From Roseovarius sp. S88 (GTDB lineage Bacteria; Pseudomonadota; Alphaproteobacteria; Rhodobacterales; Rhodobacteraceae), in the NCBI RefSeq assembly GCF_037023735.1, contig NZ_CP146069.1, positions 1,095,501-1,159,500 of the forward strand: a DNA stretch of 64,000 nucleotides, given 5' to 3'. Made by a program: the position numbers and the translations under genes. Within the stretch, counting starts at the first letter, position 1. The number at the start of each line of letters is the position of its first letter. A model generated the notes under the pieces. The model was not told the origin of the DNA. It worked only from the letters and a program-made list of their open reading frames with translations, and did not search any database. Shown here in pieces: positions 27,335-36,580 of this stretch.

Positions 27335-29142
27335 CACATTTCGATCAAACACAGCTTTCAGGGGTTTTTGATAGCAGTTGCCATGCGGTGAGTGCTGTGC
27401 GTAACCTTGAAGACGAAACCCTTGTTAGGGCCGAAGGAAGCGACGGATTTGGTGGGGATGCGCCCATGGGGAGCTTCAAAGGGACAGAGCAGGATCGCCT
27501 GACAATTTCACTTGTCGGGAACTTCCGGCTTGTCGATCCCGAAGGCAACGAAATTCGGTTATCCGAAAAGAAGGGTCGTGTGCTTTTGGCGATGCTGGCA
27601 ACCGCGCGTGATCAGCGGCGCTCTCGCGAGTGGCTCAAGTCACGGCTTTGGGGCCGATCATTTGATGATCAGGCCAGCAACTCATTGCGCCAATGCCTGC
27701 ACTCTTTGCGCAAAATGCTTGGACCCTGGTGCGATGCTGTGCAAGCCGACTACGAACATGTTTGGCTTTCAAGTGTCGAAGTGGAAATAGATCCCGGGTG
27801 CGACACGCGCGCGGTGTTTTTCGAAGATGCGCCACGCCTGGATGAAGGCGGCGAAGATTGGCTGCGCGAAGAACGTCAGGCTTTTGAGGCGCGCATTGAA
27901 GATGATCGTGGTGCCATGGTGGACACAGGCGTGGTCGCAACACCCATCAAACCTGTCACATTTGCAGCGCGCCCATGTGTACTCATCGGCAATCCGGTGG
28001 TGATCACAGATGATGCCATGGCCGACGTCGTGGCCGAGCGGATCACCAATGCGATGGCGACCACATTTCGGCACAATGGATTTTTGGAAACCTATGATCT
28101 GCGGGACATGGAAAGCAATCAGCTGGCCGGTCGCGAAGTAGAAAGCGTGCTTTGCCCGCCAGTCCTGGTGGAAACACGGCTTTCGCTCATGGCACGCGAA
28201 CTTCAGATTACAATTCTGGCGCGTGTCCCGGCCTCTGGGAAAGTTGTCTGGACGTCATCCATAGGCACGGATTGGGACACAGCCATTTCGATTTCGTCGC
28301 AAACGCTCAATGAGTTTGTTGCAGGGGCTGCGGATTCCATTGAGGCGGTTGTCATGCGTCAGGCAGGGCAGGCCAGGCGCCCGACGCTTTATGCCGCGGT
28401 GCATCAGTTATTTGCCCTGTCGCGCGACGGTTTGGTTGATTCCCATGACATGCTGAGCCAGTTCGATGGTGAAGTGTTTTCTGCCAACGCCATGGCGTGG
28501 CGTGCGCTTGCGACAACACTGCTCTTGGGAGAGCGGCATGATCCCTGCCAGGAGGCGGTCTCGGACTCGATGCATTTGTTGGCTCGTGCTTTGGATGCCG
28601 AACCATCCAATGCAGTGGTGCTTGCCATTGCCGGGCATGTCGCGGGGTTCGTGCGCCGCGATTTGAATGAGGGCCGTAGACTTTTGGTGGAAAGCCGACG
28701 CGCCTTGCCCAACCTGGCCTTTGGTTGGGACGCCACAGCGATGAATGCGGTGTACTCTGGCGATTTGGCTACGGCGCGAGAAGCGGCGGATATCGCCCGC
28801 CGCCTTGGGCGTTACAGCCCCTATAGGTTCTACTATGACGCGTCCGCCGCAATTGTTTCAACTTTGGAAGGTCGTCATGAAGACGCCATACTTCTCAGTG
28901 AACAAGTTTTGGCCAAACGTCCGGATTTCTTACCGGTTATGCGGCACTTAGTGGCGAGTTATTCGCTGAACGGCCAAAAAGACAGGGCACTACAAGTGTA
29001 CAAACGCCTACAAAAACTGGATCCGGCATTTGGCACCGAAGAAATGTTGTCACCGGCCTATGTGCTGCCATCGGCCTTGAGTGTGCAAGTCATAAGCGAT
29101 GGACTGAAGAAGTTGGATTTATTGGATTATCGACCGGCTTAA
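27331..29142 (+). CDS. Winged-helix transcriptional regulator with C-terminal TPR-like region
   Basis: 603 aa. Residues about 50-155 form an OmpR/SARP-type winged helix (LVGNFRLVDPEGNEIRLSEK, KGRVLLAMLATA, then LRQCLHSLRKML). The middle (about 205-340) resembles the degenerate cyclase-like part often found in CadC/SARP-like one-component regulators. The C-terminal half is made of helical repeats like TPRs (about 430-590). No receiver domain is seen, so it is probably a one-component regulator. It sits between the small unknown gene and the PAP2-protease gene and faces the haloperoxidase gene, so it is the likeliest regulator of this block. Confidence 0.82.
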   Translation: MTHFDQTQLSGVFDSSCHAVSAVRNLEDETLVRAEGSDGFGGDAPMGSFKGTEQDRLTISLVGNFRLVDPEGNEIRLSEKKGRVLLAMLATARDQRRSREWLKSRLWGRSFDDQASNSLRQCLHSLRKMLGPWCDAVQADYEHVWLSSVEVEIDPGCDTRAVFFEDAPRLDEGGEDWLREERQAFEARIEDDRGAMVDTGVVATPIKPVTFAARPCVLIGNPVVITDDAMADVVAERITNAMATTFRHNGFLETYDLRDMESNQLAGREVESVLCPPVLVETRLSLMARELQITILARVPASGKVVWTSSIGTDWDTAISISSQTLNEFVAGAADSIEAVVMRQAGQARRPTLYAAVHQLFALSRDGLVDSHDMLSQFDGEVFSANAMAWRALATTLLLGERHDPCQEAVSDSMHLLARALDAEPSNAVVLAIAGHVAGFVRRDLNEGRRLLVESRRALPNLAFGWDATAMNAVYSGDLATAREAADIARRLGRYSPYRFYYDASAAIVSTLEGRHEDAILLSEQVLAKRPDFLPVMRHLVASYSLNGQKDRALQVYKRLQKLDPAFGTEEMLSPAYVLPSALSVQVISDGLKKLDLLDYRPA

Positions 29143-29218
29143 CCGGTCAAAACGAAATTGGTGGGATGGAGTGGGTATGGGCGCTGTGTGCTCGCGCGTG
29201 AAGTGGAAGGACTTTTAG

Positions 29219-31321
29219 ATGACCAAAACAAAAACCAAGACCAAAACAAAAACCAAAACTAAAACCAAAACTAAAACGAAGACAAAGTCCTCCGATTTTC
29301 TATCTGCCGCTTTCGGTGTGCAGGACGAAAAGTACCGTCGCAAGATTTATGCCCGGTTTGATGATATTGTTGCGTTGCTGGACAAAAATGATGTTCCCGG
29401 TGCCCCGGACTATGATGGTGACGGTACACGGCGAGAGCTGGACGACCTGCTCGACAAACAAGCAGATCCAGAACGTGATGCGCGCCAGGCCGAGATACTT
29501 GATGAGATTGACGACATAATCACGCCTTTCCTGAGCATTTTTGATGATGCCGCCGGTGCGCCGGGCAGCCTCGTTCGCCTGCTGACACAGCTTCAAAACG
29601 CAGGTCTGGCGTTGGCCTCGCATTACAAGAAAAAATTCAACCGACCGCGCCCGCATATTGTGGATCATGGCATCGACCCAACCATAGTTGTGCCCCATCA
29701 TGCGGCCTATCCGAGTGGTCATGCCACGCAGTCTGCGTTGCTGGCGCACGGCATTGCCGAAGTCTTTGCGCATGATCCAGGAGTTGTGGCCGAAGCCTTT
29801 GATGTCGCGTACAGGATCCGGGAAAATCGTGAGTGGGCGGGCGTACACTATGCCTCTGATGGCTCTGCAGGTGCGGCAATTGCGCAAGCGGCCTTCACTG
29901 AGTTGCGAGACATTCTGGACGAGCTTTTTGTCGAAGCCATTGAGGATGTGCAGTCTTATGATCCCGGCCCATCGCCCTATTTGGGCAATGGCCCGGTGAT
30001 GGATCGCAAACCTGCGCCTAAACCTCAGGTGCCGATCGATCAATGGACGCTGCCACGCCTGGGTATCGGCACGGCCGATGTACCATTGGAAAAAGGCGGT
30101 AAGGGTGTTTTGGTCGGGCTCTTGGATGGGCCCGTGGATGTCACGCATCCCACGTTTCAGCGTGGCAAAGATCATGCCATCAGTGCTGAGTTGGCAAAGA
30201 CAACCGACCCTGACAAATGGGCATCATCAACGGCGGTTATCAACGCTGACTACCATCACTACCATGACGGTCGTATGGCCTTTGCCTCAAAAGGAGGCGG
30301 GCATGGCACCGCAATGGGTGGTTTGATCGCAGGCACGTCAACACAGGGCGTGTGTGAGGTGTGGGGCACTGCGCCAGAGGCAAAACTCTTACCGGCGCGC
30401 GTGACCAACCTTGTATCTGATACACATGAAAACCGGATGGCCGTGGCCGAGGCGATCCTTAAAATGGCATTTGGCGCAGCACCGGTAGATACGATCCTGG
30501 TGGGACCGCCTTTTGTGCGGCCTGATCCTGCGAGCTATCCTGACAAATGGGGGAAAGATACCGAAAATCTAGGGCACAACGACGGGCCATGTGACCCTCT
30601 CGCCCTGGCTATTCTTTTAGCCAGCTTCAAAATACCGGTCCTGATCCCGTCGGGCAACGATGGCACCGGCAAGATTTCCTATCCCGGAGCACCGGAAGAC
30701 TTTGAACAAGTGCTTGGTGCGCTGGGCGATGCCAAAGGACGCATATGGGTGGCGCAAATGCTCAAATCCTTAGGGCACGAGCCTGACGCCGAGACACTGG
30801 AACGCGCTTCAGATGCCTTGGCGCTGCATGCGGATGATCCGTTTGCAGGCACTGGGATTATCGTTGTGGGGTCGGCCAAGTTGAGCAACCCGGCCAATAA
30901 AACGTCCAAGCTTGTACCTGCGCATTACAGCCAATTTGGTCGTGGCCTGTGCTGTTTGTGCCCAAGCGACCGTGATGAAAACCCTGGCGCAGAGCCAGAT
31001 CCGGAGGCTGCGAAGAAATTCAATTATGTCCCGGCCCCAGACATTTTGGGTCATGGCGGGTACGCCGAAGACCCGGGGCAGCTTGCATCACATCAGGGTG
31101 GAGAATATGGGTTTGGAGGCACATCTGCGGCAACGGCCCAGTCGGCTGGAATGATTGCCCGCATGATCCAGGAGCGCAGAAAGTCGAAGATGCATGTTGA
31201 TGGACCATCCATTCGCAAGGCGATCGTGGATGGACTGGGTCCGGACTATGATACGCGTCATGGCTACGGTCTTTTGACCATGGGGGCGCTTTTGCCAAAG
31301 CTTGCTGAACCGGTCGCTTGA
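29219..31321 (+). CDS. PAP2/vanadium-haloperoxidase-type domain fused to a subtilisin-like (S8) serine protease
   Basis: 700 aa. After an (TK)11 tract (residues 2-23) comes a PAP2 domain with an intact site: K137-x6-R144-P145, P165-S166-G167-H168 and R204-x5-H210-x3-D214. This motif set binds phosphate in PAP2 phosphatases and vanadate in haloperoxidases. The second half is a subtilase with D303 (GLLDG), H362 (GGGHGTAMGG), oxyanion N480 (PSGNDG) and S636 (GGTSAATA). All catalytic residues of both parts are present. No signal peptide or membrane helix is seen. GGAAGG precedes the ATG. It follows the regulator by 76 bp and probably shares its transcript. The joint function is unknown; proteolytic maturation coupled to oxidation or dephosphorylation is only a guess. 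Confidence 0.88.
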   Translation: MTKTKTKTKTKTKTKTKTKTKTKSSDFLSAAFGVQDEKYRRKIYARFDDIVALLDKNDVPGAPDYDGDGTRRELDDLLDKQADPERDARQAEILDEIDDIITPFLSIFDDAAGAPGSLVRLLTQLQNAGLALASHYKKKFNRPRPHIVDHGIDPTIVVPHHAAYPSGHATQSALLAHGIAEVFAHDPGVVAEAFDVAYRIRENREWAGVHYASDGSAGAAIAQAAFTELRDILDELFVEAIEDVQSYDPGPSPYLGNGPVMDRKPAPKPQVPIDQWTLPRLGIGTADVPLEKGGKGVLVGLLDGPVDVTHPTFQRGKDHAISAELAKTTDPDKWASSTAVINADYHHYHDGRMAFASKGGGHGTAMGGLIAGTSTQGVCEVWGTAPEAKLLPARVTNLVSDTHENRMAVAEAILKMAFGAAPVDTILVGPPFVRPDPASYPDKWGKDTENLGHNDGPCDPLALAILLASFKIPVLIPSGNDGTGKISYPGAPEDFEQVLGALGDAKGRIWVAQMLKSLGHEPDAETLERASDALALHADDPFAGTGIIVVGSAKLSNPANKTSKLVPAHYSQFGRGLCCLCPSDRDENPGAEPDPEAAKKFNYVPAPDILGHGGYAEDPGQLASHQGGEYGFGGTSAATAQSAGMIARMIQERRKSKMHVDGPSIRKAIVDGLGPDYDTRHGYGLLTMGALLPKLAEPVA
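29222..29287 (+). repeat. Threonine-lysine coding microsatellite (11 repeats)
   Basis: An imperfect 6-bp repeat (ACCAAA and variants with ACA, ACT, ACG, AAG) encodes eleven Thr-Lys pairs directly after the start codon. The varied codons argue against very recent slippage and for selection on the peptide. A strongly basic N-terminus could bind anions, nucleic acid or the membrane. Confidence 0.9.
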
Positions 31322-31332
31322 AACGAGTCGCT

Positions 31333-31377
31333 GATTGCTCGGCCTGAGCCTTTTTCAGAGCCGGGCAATCATCTTTT
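31333..31377 (+). terminator. Terminator between convergent genes
   Basis: An 11-bp stem (GATTGCTCGGC / GCCGGGCAATC, one G-T pair) with a 16-nt loop, followed by ATCTTTT. It lies 12 bp after the PAP2-protease stop and just before the end of the convergent membrane-protein gene, so it may serve both. Confidence 0.7.
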
Positions 31378-31381
31378 CAAA

Positions 31382-33256
31382 TCAGGCATCGCAATCGAAT
31401 TCAACCATCGCCGGGCCTTCAACGCCGTTGTCCCAGACATAGTCTGAAACTGAGTCCTTCAGCGGCCCGAGCTGTCCGATCATGTAGTCGGCAATCAAAA
31501 TGCGATACCTTGATTGACAAGCGGCTTTGACAAAATCTGCGTCGACCAGAGTTGCGGGATCTGCGGGTCGCGCGAGCAACTGCTCAGGGTTTCTGAACGC
31601 CGGAAAGAAATGTGCTGGCGCTCCATAAAGGACAGCGCGATCAGAGATGCTCGAAACGGCTGTGGCGATGGCTGCCGATTTGGCACGTTGGGATTGCGAC
31701 AGGCTGTAGTCCTGGAAGGCCAGGTAAGATGACCAGCCAAGCCCCAAAGCAACCGCATGCAGCGCGACATGTGGTGTTGCCGTCTGACTGGAAAATCCGG
31801 CCAGAAATGAGAAAGCCGCCACGCCTGTAAAGACATATAGTGATGCGACTTGGCTGAGCCAAAATACTGAGTCATTTGCAAAAACTACGAACAAAAGGGG
31901 AGCCAGAAATCCGAATGCGGCCGTTGCTGACAAAATGTAAGGATTTGCCATGGTGTGTTTTTGCCAAAGCTCCAGAATGATCCAGGCCGCGAGCATTGCG
32001 AGCAACGGCACCATGGGCAGAAGGTAACGCATGTTCGAACTCATACCGCCGTGCCAGCTGCGCAGAACAAAGGGTAAGGCCCAGGCCGCCACAAAAATCA
32101 GGATAAGTGTCACACTTCGCCGCCGTTCTCCCCAAACAAGACCAATCAACACTGCAAGGCAACCAAGCCAAGGTAAGCTCTGAACGAGTGCTTTTTTGGG
32201 AAGCCCCCAAAAGGCAACAGTGCCATCGGGGAGGGCGACCAGTGCGCCGGGTCGCGGATCATGGATGACGGTTGAATCGAGGAAAATCGCATGGATGCCG
32301 ACCACCAGCTTATTCAGGATCGGGACGATTGGGCTTAGCGCGATGGCCGCCGCGCTCAGGAGGGTGACACCTGCAAGGATGTGCTTTCGTTCCAGTTGAA
32401 TGCGGGTTTGGCGTCGCAGGAATGTCAGCCCAGCCAGCGCCACCAAAATTCCAATCCCCAGAGGCATATAAGTTGCAGCGTCCGTACCACCACCGGATTT
32501 TCCATAGGATAGGGGGTTGTACGTGCCAAAGCGTAGTTGATTTGAATAGGCCAGCAGCGCAACAGTCGGCACCATGCCCAGCGTGCCAGCGACAATGACG
32601 CCAAAGGGCTTGCGCGCGTAGAGGATGGTCGCAGCTGCGATGGCGGGTAGCAATAGCAAGACTTCCAGCCTGAACGACATTCCAAGGCCCACACAGAGGC
32701 CCGACCAAAACGCCGGATGCCACGCGGCGCGCGCCCGATCCATGGCGTTCAGAAACAGCAGAATTGCCAAAGACACAAAGAAAAGGCTTATGGAATGAGG
32801 CCATTGCCCCACGACATATTCGCTCCAGAAAGTGGCGAACGAGAGTATAACAATTGTGAGACGCGCGACTTCCGAGGTGCCGAACAAGCGTTTGGCCAGC
32901 GCGTAGGTGGTGAATAATGCACCAATGCTGGCCAGGACGTTCAGAACGATCAGGCTTTTTTGCCCAAATAGATCGATCAATGACGCAGCCGCGAGTGCCG
33001 AGCCGACAGGATACTGAGGAACAAGCCCGTTTGGCCCGTTCACAAGTAAGACGTGCCTCAGATCCTCGGACCCAAAAACATCATATCCATTCTGAACGAC
33101 AAAATTTCCATTGTTGCGGAAGGATTCAGCGCCAAGGCGGTAGAGGGATTCGTCGGTGTTATAAAGACCATCTGATGCGAACACACCGAGCATGATCCAA
33201 ACACCGGTGAATACCAAAAGTATGAATAACGAAGTGCGGTTTTGGAACTGGCTCAT
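31382..33256 (-). CDS. GT-C type integral membrane glycosyltransferase (PMT/ArnT-like)
   Basis: 624 aa with about 11-13 predicted membrane helices. The first periplasmic loop has an acidic pair in LYNTDESLYRLGAESF, as expected for the catalytic loop of GT-C enzymes. Such enzymes transfer a sugar from a polyprenyl-phosphate donor to lipid or protein on the periplasmic side. The start overlaps the stop of the upstream GT2 gene (ATGA), and that GT2 could make the lipid-linked sugar. Assignment is by topology and motif only. Confidence 0.72.
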   Translation of the reverse strand: MSQFQNRTSLFILLVFTGVWIMLGVFASDGLYNTDESLYRLGAESFRNNGNFVVQNGYDVFGSEDLRHVLLVNGPNGLVPQYPVGSALAAASLIDLFGQKSLIVLNVLASIGALFTTYALAKRLFGTSEVARLTIVILSFATFWSEYVVGQWPHSISLFFVSLAILLFLNAMDRARAAWHPAFWSGLCVGLGMSFRLEVLLLLPAIAAATILYARKPFGVIVAGTLGMVPTVALLAYSNQLRFGTYNPLSYGKSGGGTDAATYMPLGIGILVALAGLTFLRRQTRIQLERKHILAGVTLLSAAAIALSPIVPILNKLVVGIHAIFLDSTVIHDPRPGALVALPDGTVAFWGLPKKALVQSLPWLGCLAVLIGLVWGERRRSVTLILIFVAAWALPFVLRSWHGGMSSNMRYLLPMVPLLAMLAAWIILELWQKHTMANPYILSATAAFGFLAPLLFVVFANDSVFWLSQVASLYVFTGVAAFSFLAGFSSQTATPHVALHAVALGLGWSSYLAFQDYSLSQSQRAKSAAIATAVSSISDRAVLYGAPAHFFPAFRNPEQLLARPADPATLVDADFVKAACQSRYRILIADYMIGQLGPLKDSVSDYVWDNGVEGPAMVEFDCDA

Positions 33257-34206
33257 TCCAGCTTGTTTCCATCCAATTCAGCGCGCAGCAATCGCCCGCG
33301 AATATCGGCCGATAGAACCCTGTTGGCCGCGATCAAATCAGCGATCAACCCCGCGACAAAGAAAATCGCCCCGACACCGATTAAGGCCGACCCTATGACC
33401 AGCGATTGAACATGTCCGTCACCCTGGCCTGTGGAATAAAGGTAGATGAAGCGCAAAAACGCCATTGCCCCAGGCAAGGCAGATATTGCTGCAAGCCAAG
33501 AAAAGAATCGCAGAGGGCGGTACAGCACCGCGATCCGCAGGATGGTCTTGATGGAACGTCGAATATACTGCGGGATGGATCGGATCAGGCGAGATTCCCG
33601 TGTTGGGTCATTGACCTCGATTGGGACCGACATCATGGGAATGCCCATGCGACCCGCCTGGATAATGGTTTCCAAAGTATATGTGTAGCGATCGAACACA
33701 TATAGCTTGATCGCAGAGTCACGGTGAATGGCGCGAAACCCGCTTGGCGCATCATCGATTTTGGTCCCGCTGGCCTGGCGCACAACCCAGCTTCCCAGCT
33801 TTTGCAGCGAACGTTTGACCAGCGAGAAATGTTCGATCGTGGAAATGGGGCGCGCGCCAATTACAAATTGCGCGCGACGGTCCAAAATCGGCTGGGTCAA
33901 ATCTGGGATACAGCGCGCGGCGTACTGATTGTCGCCATCGGTATTCACGATGACATCCGCTCCGGCGCGCAAGGCGGCTTCCAGACCAGACAGAAAAGCA
34001 ACTGCGAGACCTTGATTGTGCGACTGGCGCACAATGTGATCAACGCCGTGTTCTTCCGCAACTTCAACCGTGCGGTCGGTAGACCCATCGTCGATAATGA
34101 GCCATTCGACCTTGTCAAACCCCGGAACCTCGCGTGGCAAATCCGCGAGGGTTTCGGGCAAGGTCGCTTCCTCGTTGTAGCAAGGTATCTGGATTACGAG
34201 CTTCAT
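33253..34206 (-). CDS. Glycosyltransferase family 2, DPM1/GtrB-like
   Basis: 317 aa. The GT-A domain opens MKLVIQIPCYNEEATLPETL and has WLIIDDGSTDRT and a DxD-like NTDGDNQY. Two C-terminal helices (about 235-305) anchor it, as in polyprenyl-phosphate glycosyltransferases of the GtrB type. It likely loads a sugar onto a polyprenyl phosphate for use by the GT-C gene it overlaps. The frame has ATGATG at its start; the second ATG is chosen because MKLVIQIP matches family starts. Confidence 0.87.
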   Translation of the reverse strand: MKLVIQIPCYNEEATLPETLADLPREVPGFDKVEWLIIDDGSTDRTVEVAEEHGVDHIVRQSHNQGLAVAFLSGLEAALRAGADVIVNTDGDNQYAARCIPDLTQPILDRRAQFVIGARPISTIEHFSLVKRSLQKLGSWVVRQASGTKIDDAPSGFRAIHRDSAIKLYVFDRYTYTLETIIQAGRMGIPMMSVPIEVNDPTRESRLIRSIPQYIRRSIKTILRIAVLYRPLRFFSWLAAISALPGAMAFLRFIYLYSTGQGDGHVQSLVIGSALIGVGAIFFVAGLIADLIAANRVLSADIRGRLLRAELDGNKLE

Positions 34207-34486
34207 CAAACCGGCCGTCTTTCGAAAGGTGTGCTACAAATGTTCAAGGAATGTGGCAACAGTAGGGCTGAAAACCTGCAATTATTGTAAATTTGGGAAC
34301 AATACCACATCGCTTTCGCTTTGAATTTTGTAGACAGGTTTGCAAATGTAGCCATCAAACGTCTGCGTGTTCGCTGCATAATGCTGTGTCTGTGCGTAAG
34401 ATCGAGCCGGTAACTGGAATGCAATAGATGCAAAACAAGCCATTCTCTCTTGCGCCAAGCGTTAAATCAGATGGCGATCTCGCGTA

Positions 34487-35797
34487 ATGGCATCTCCAAA
34501 TCACAGGCTTCTTGTAGGGTGGTCAAAGCTCGTCAGTTCCAATCTTATGGCGGCCATTCCGTTTCTGTTGGCAAACGCAGTGGCGGCGCGGTCCTTGGGG
34601 GTGTCAGGGTTTGGTCAGATCGCAATAATTCTGGCCTACACAAAAGTCATTGATGGATTTTTCAATTTCCAATCGGTCAACGTGCTCACCCGGTTTTTGA
34701 CGGAAGCCCTGGAAGACAAGAATATCCCGAACTTCAGAGGGTTGGTGAAAGCGGGTTTTTTGGTCGATTTTTTGACCGCGCTCTTTGCCTGTGGTGTTGC
34801 ATTATCCGGGATATTTCTACTTCAACGGGTCATCGGCCTCGAAGAAGACCTGGTGATGTTCGCCGCTTTGTTTTGTCTCATCATTCCTACCCGGATATTC
34901 GGAGTAACCGAGGCAATTCTGCGAAGCTTTGACAAGTTCTGGACCATTGGATTCCGGCAAGTGCTGCTCGCAGGTTTGGTCATGTGTGGATGGATTGTTT
35001 TGGCGTGGCAAAATGCCGAACCAGCCGCCTATCTCATGGTTTGGTTTGGGGCGGAACTTGTCACCAACCTTTGGTTCATCTCGCGCGCATCGGCCGCTTT
35101 GGAGAACACATCGATCTCAGATGTGTGGAACGCAAGCGCCCAGGCGGCCATTCAGAGGGCTGAAGGCTTTTGGAGAATGCTCATTCAGACGAACATCACC
35201 TTTGGAATTCGCCTTCTGAGTCAGGATGCAGACATTATTTTCGCTGGGGCTGTGTTTGGCCCAGGCGCCGCTGGATTGTTGCGGGCTGCCAAGGACTTTG
35301 CAAACCTCGCAGGTCAAATCGGCCGACCAATCCAACAAGTTTCAAGCTCGCAGATTGCGCGGAAAATGCAACTTTCTGGCCCGCGAGCGGCTGTTGGCTT
35401 TGCCCGGAAAATCGCCGTGCTAAGCGCCGCGCCGGCGTTGCTGTTGGCGTTGTCATCCTACTGGTGGGCCGGTGATTTCTTAGCCGTGATATACGGAAAT
35501 GGCTATCAAGTTGCAGGCCTTGTTGCGGTGGTTTTGCTATTGGCCAAAGCGATCAATCTGGGAGGCGTAACGCTTTTGCCACTCACGATCGCTCTTGGAA
35601 ATTCCGGCGATTTTCTTTGGACGGTGATTTTGGCAACTCTTTGCTACTTTGCCGTCATGCTGCTCATGGCCCCGTTTGCCGGATTGCTTGGGATTGCCAT
35701 TGCCCATGTTTCCTTTGAACTTACTTGGCTGCTGACCACCTGGAACCGTGTTTACAAAGCAATGCACCATGTAGAAGCAGCCCGCTCTGCGGGTTGA
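34487..35797 (+). CDS. Polysaccharide flippase (Wzx/MATE-MVF superfamily)
   Basis: 436 aa, about 12 membrane helices. The start SKLVSSNLMAAIPFLLANAV followed by AARSLGVSGFGQIA is characteristic of O-antigen or exopolysaccharide flippases. It would move a lipid-linked oligosaccharide across the inner membrane. Neighbouring transferases support a surface-glycan role. The ribosome site is weak, so the exact start is uncertain. Confidence 0.85.
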   Translation: MASPNHRLLVGWSKLVSSNLMAAIPFLLANAVAARSLGVSGFGQIAIILAYTKVIDGFFNFQSVNVLTRFLTEALEDKNIPNFRGLVKAGFLVDFLTALFACGVALSGIFLLQRVIGLEEDLVMFAALFCLIIPTRIFGVTEAILRSFDKFWTIGFRQVLLAGLVMCGWIVLAWQNAEPAAYLMVWFGAELVTNLWFISRASAALENTSISDVWNASAQAAIQRAEGFWRMLIQTNITFGIRLLSQDADIIFAGAVFGPGAAGLLRAAKDFANLAGQIGRPIQQVSSSQIARKMQLSGPRAAVGFARKIAVLSAAPALLLALSSYWWAGDFLAVIYGNGYQVAGLVAVVLLLAKAINLGGVTLLPLTIALGNSGDFLWTVILATLCYFAVMLLMAPFAGLLGIAIAHVSFELTWLLTTWNRVYKAMHHVEAARSAG

Positions 35798-35813
35798 GAC
35801 ACCCCAATTTCCA

Positions 35814-36527
35814 TCAACGAATGTTAAGCCTGTGAAGCACCTGCCGAACCGCATGTTTGAAGGGCGCTGCCTGAATAAAGTTAAGCTGCTCTGGATGAAC
35901 GAGATCAATAAAGTCGCCGCGCGCGGTGTTTAAAGCCAGGAGTGATTGTTCCGCATCTGACTGGGATTTTACATAAAGCAGCATGTTCTGCCGATACCAC
36001 CAGGCAATGTCTTCATCATCCCATATCAGGGGACGCACAATATCAACTGGTTGAAAACCATGCTGTGCAAAGAGATCTGCCCAATAACTTTGCCACTGCT
36101 CGTTCTTGTGGCCAGTGCCGCCTTGCCCCGGAATCGCAGCGGAAAACAACACAAGGTCGCTGAGTTGACAGAAGTCGGCCACAAGCGAGACCGCGCGCCC
36201 AGGATCTAAATGCTCGGCCACTTCAAGAGACATGGCGAGATCGAATTTTTCATCCTTTGGCAAAGGCTTGCTCAGGTTGAATTCCTGAAACTCTTCACGT
36301 TCAATGGCAATTGCGTTCTTGTCGACCCACGGACCGTCAAATCCCTTGACCCGCGTCGCGCCCAGGTCTTTTGAGGCGGCCAGCCAGGTCCCGACACCAC
36401 AACCGATATCGCAAACACTGCTGATGTTATGCCATCCAAAGACATGTTTGAGTATTGTGTCCGCCGCGTAACGCGTGCGCGCATTTCTGTCGGCATGATA
36501 GGTCTTGCCGTAAAGCCTCTTTGCCAT
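35814..36527 (-). CDS. Class I SAM-dependent methyltransferase
   Basis: 237 aa. Motif I is ISSVCDIGCGVGTWLAASKD (about 38-57), followed by an acidic post-motif I and the FDLAMSLEVAEHLDPGRA segment. This arrangement is common among methyltransferases in glycan gene clusters. The substrate is unknown. It converges on the flippase gene and is divergent from the frameshifted propeller gene. Confidence 0.85.
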   Translation of the reverse strand: MAKRLYGKTYHADRNARTRYAADTILKHVFGWHNISSVCDIGCGVGTWLAASKDLGATRVKGFDGPWVDKNAIAIEREEFQEFNLSKPLPKDEKFDLAMSLEVAEHLDPGRAVSLVADFCQLSDLVLFSAAIPGQGGTGHKNEQWQSYWADLFAQHGFQPVDIVRPLIWDDEDIAWWYRQNMLLYVKSQSDAEQSLLALNTARGDFIDLVHPEQLNFIQAAPFKHAVRQVLHRLNIR

Positions 36528-36580
36528 GATTTTGTGTTCCTCGGATGGTGAGGTTTATTGTTGAGTGTTAAGACGTCGGA

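Noticed and set aside
29222..29287. TK repeat considered as a CRISPR-like or intergenic repeat
   Set aside because: It is a coding 6-bp microsatellite in frame with the following protein. No repeat-spacer structure occurs anywhere in the window.
29300..30175. 291-codon frame antisense to the PAP2-protease gene
   Set aside because: Mirrors the conserved PAP2 coding region; no family features and no ribosome site.
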